In this document: positions 62,924-64,000 of the stretch, piece by piece | How positions within the stretch are numbered: the first letter of the stretch is position 1 | How the letters are laid out: every line of letters starts with the position of its first letter | Assembly: GCA_022969175.1 (NCBI GenBank) | Contig: JALJPB010000011.1 | Coordinates: 1 to 64,000 of the forward strand | DNA: 64,000 nucleotides | DNA from: Colwellia sp. | GTDB taxonomy: Bacteria > Pseudomonadota > Gammaproteobacteria > Enterobacterales > Alteromonadaceae | Direction of reading: 5' to 3' | Translations under genes and position numbers: made by a program | Notes under the pieces: model-generated | What the model was told of the DNA's origin: nothing | Database searches by the model: none | Seen by the model: only the letters and a program-made list of their open reading frames with translations

Positions 62924-63222
62924 AATAACTCCCTTTATGATTTGCGAATAATATGCTGCATTTTAGTTTTATCAGCTAAGTTGAAGAGCATAAACTGAAT
63001 TTTCAGTAATTTATAGTGCCGGCATCTGAATGTAAATCACCTTAGCGGTTCACTTTGTAACAAAGCATATGTTTAACTCAGTTTTCTTATCAAGGCAATG
63101 AATAAAAAAGACTTAACGATCAATCCCAGCTTGCAACTTTACAAAGGTGATACAAGCAGATATCTTCAATAATAACGACATATTATTTAATATCATATCG
63201 TAGCTTGGATTATCGCCCTATT
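62924..63222. other. Divergent intergenic region between the ABC operon and the sensor gene
   Basis: About 300 bases, AT-rich, without an ORF. No clear operator or promoter pair was recognised; it must contain start sites for both the ATPase gene (minus) and the sensor gene (plus). Confidence 0.5.
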
Positions 63223-64000
63223 ATGAATTTTTCACCTGTAAAACATCCCGAGAAAGTCGGCGATGGTTTTATCTACCACCTGTTAAGATTAGTGAGTTCC
63301 AAATCTAATCGGTTAGTTTTTATTGCTCTGCTAGTGTGCATTATCTCAATAGGTACTTATTGGCTGATGTCTTCAGCTACGGTAACGATTAACGAGAAAA
63401 ACTCAGAGCAAATACCTTTAATCATCGAAGTAGCAGCTGAAACTCAGATGGATTGGCCGGTCGAAAAGCTACTATCCCCCTTGAATAATGTCACTTATAG
63501 TCCTCACCAGGGCAATTTCATTAATTTGGGAAAGCGTGATTATTTATGGTTAAAAGTAGCCTTATCAGCAAAAAGTGATGATAAAAGTCTTAAACAAGCG
63601 CAAATTTTAGTCTTTAAAAAAAATCGCATTAATACCCCTGTTGAACTTCATTATCTTACCTTGAAAGAGGGCTGGGCCAAAAAAGTAGTACAGGGTAGCC
63701 GGCAATTTCATCAAAATATTGTTATTCGCTTACCTAACGATATGGTATCAGCTACTTTTTATTTGAAATTACATGGCAGGTATCTAAGGGGCTCATTTTA
63801 CTTATTTGACGATGAAGCCTTTTTTGAAGATCTACAACTTTCCTCGTTATATAGCGGCTTGTTTTTTGGTATGTTGTTGCTTTTTTCATTTTATCACATC
63901 ATGTTATACCTGCGCTTAAAAACGCCGGCATACCTTGCTTATAGCGTTATGTTGTTATTACTTGGTACCTGGTTTTTATCGGGGCAAGGTTGGTTAGAGT
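63223..64000 (+). CDS. 7TMR-DISM family sensor protein, 5' part
   Basis: The frame is open from ATG 63223 to the right edge (259 residues seen). Residues 1-60 contain a membrane segment near 33-53 (FIALLVCIISIGTYWLM). A beta-rich extracytoplasmic domain follows (about 60-200, DISM-type extracellular domain, PLIIEVAAETQMDW and RFKKNRINTPVEL-like strands). Then the first helices of a seven-helix 7TMR-DISM core appear, LYSGLFFGMLLLFSFYHIMLYLRLKTPAYLAY, shown by GLFFGMLLLFSFYH and TPAYLAYSVML. Such proteins usually end in a GGDEF, kinase or other signalling domain, which is outside the window. The ribosome site is weak. Confidence 0.75.
   Translation, partial: MNFSPVKHPEKVGDGFIYHLLRLVSSKSNRLVFIALLVCIISIGTYWLMSSATVTINEKNSEQIPLIIEVAAETQMDWPVEKLLSPLNNVTYSPHQGNFINLGKRDYLWLKVALSAKSDDKSLKQAQILVFKKNRINTPVELHYLTLKEGWAKKVVQGSRQFHQNIVIRLPNDMVSATFYLKLHGRYLRGSFYLFDDEAFFEDLQLSSLYSGLFFGMLLLFSFYHIMLYLRLKTPAYLAYSVMLLLLGTWFLSGQGWLE

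Noticed and set aside
1-64000. tRNA, rRNA or prophage genes
   Set aside because: No cloverleaf, rRNA-like tract, or structural/phage gene was recognised by eye in either strand.

Overview
The window is AT-rich DNA from a Gram-negative gammaproteobacterium, most likely a marine Alteromonadales relative (Colwellia/Thalassotalea type). This is inferred from the TonB-dependent receptor with an ERI-V-TGS type box, many lipoproteins and secreted peptidases, two RND pumps, a CioA-type cytochrome bd oxidase and the low GC. No rRNA, tRNA, CRISPR array, phage or transposase gene was seen. Coordinates were counted by eye, so site boundaries may be off by a few bases.

Layout. 1-0.9 kb: end of an S9 peptidase gene and its terminator. 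1-4.1 kb: GbsR/MarR regulator and cydA-cydB (short Q-loop bd oxidase), with a promoter, an FNR-like site and a dyad in front. 4.2-13.6 kb: a run of minus-strand genes, nearly all separated by ~90-110 bp imperfect palindromes that look like integron attC sites. I count 11, plus one degenerate half site. There is no integrase or recognisable attI, so this reads as an orphan cassette array (a CALIN). Cargo: alpha/beta hydrolases, two secreted HExxH proteins, RidA, VOC proteins, lipoproteins, a small membrane protein and a pterin dehydratase-like protein. 13.7-22.8 kb: S9 peptidase, Oar-like TonB receptor and M16 peptidase, all minus, with a 1-kb non-coding gap. 23-24.7 kb: HxlR regulator divergent from a GST and a MAPEG protein, with a perfect 25-bp inverted repeat between them. 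24.8-27.3 kb: DUF2157-DUF4401-GDYXXLXY membrane operon. 27.6-34.2 kb: PQ-loop-like membrane protein, M16 lipoprotein, M9-like lipoprotein, NudC and a second HxlR regulator. 34.6-40.2 kb: a complete RND pump (adaptor, HAE1 permease, outer-membrane factor). 40.3-43.6 kb: EamA transporter and TlpA-like protein divergent from a LysR regulator, with a 27-bp palindrome between them; YciI protein. 43.8-45.8 kb: another S9 peptidase. 46.4-54.0 kb: a sigma-54-type promoter in front of an HlyD-like adaptor, a MacB-type ATPase and an 831-residue FtsX/MacB permease, followed by an NtrC-family activator and a histidine kinase. 54.2-58.4 kb: a second, divergent RND adaptor/permease pair. 58.5-62.9 kb: a minus-strand ABC ATPase / FtsX permease / AttH-type lipoprotein operon. 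63.2 kb to the end: the start of a 7TMR-DISM sensor protein.

How it fits together. The chromosomal backbone is that of a protein-degrading heterotroph: secreted S9, M16 and M9 peptidases plus a TonB receptor, with several envelope export systems. The most unusual parts are the integrase-less cassette array and the self-contained sigma-54 / activator / kinase / ABC exporter module.
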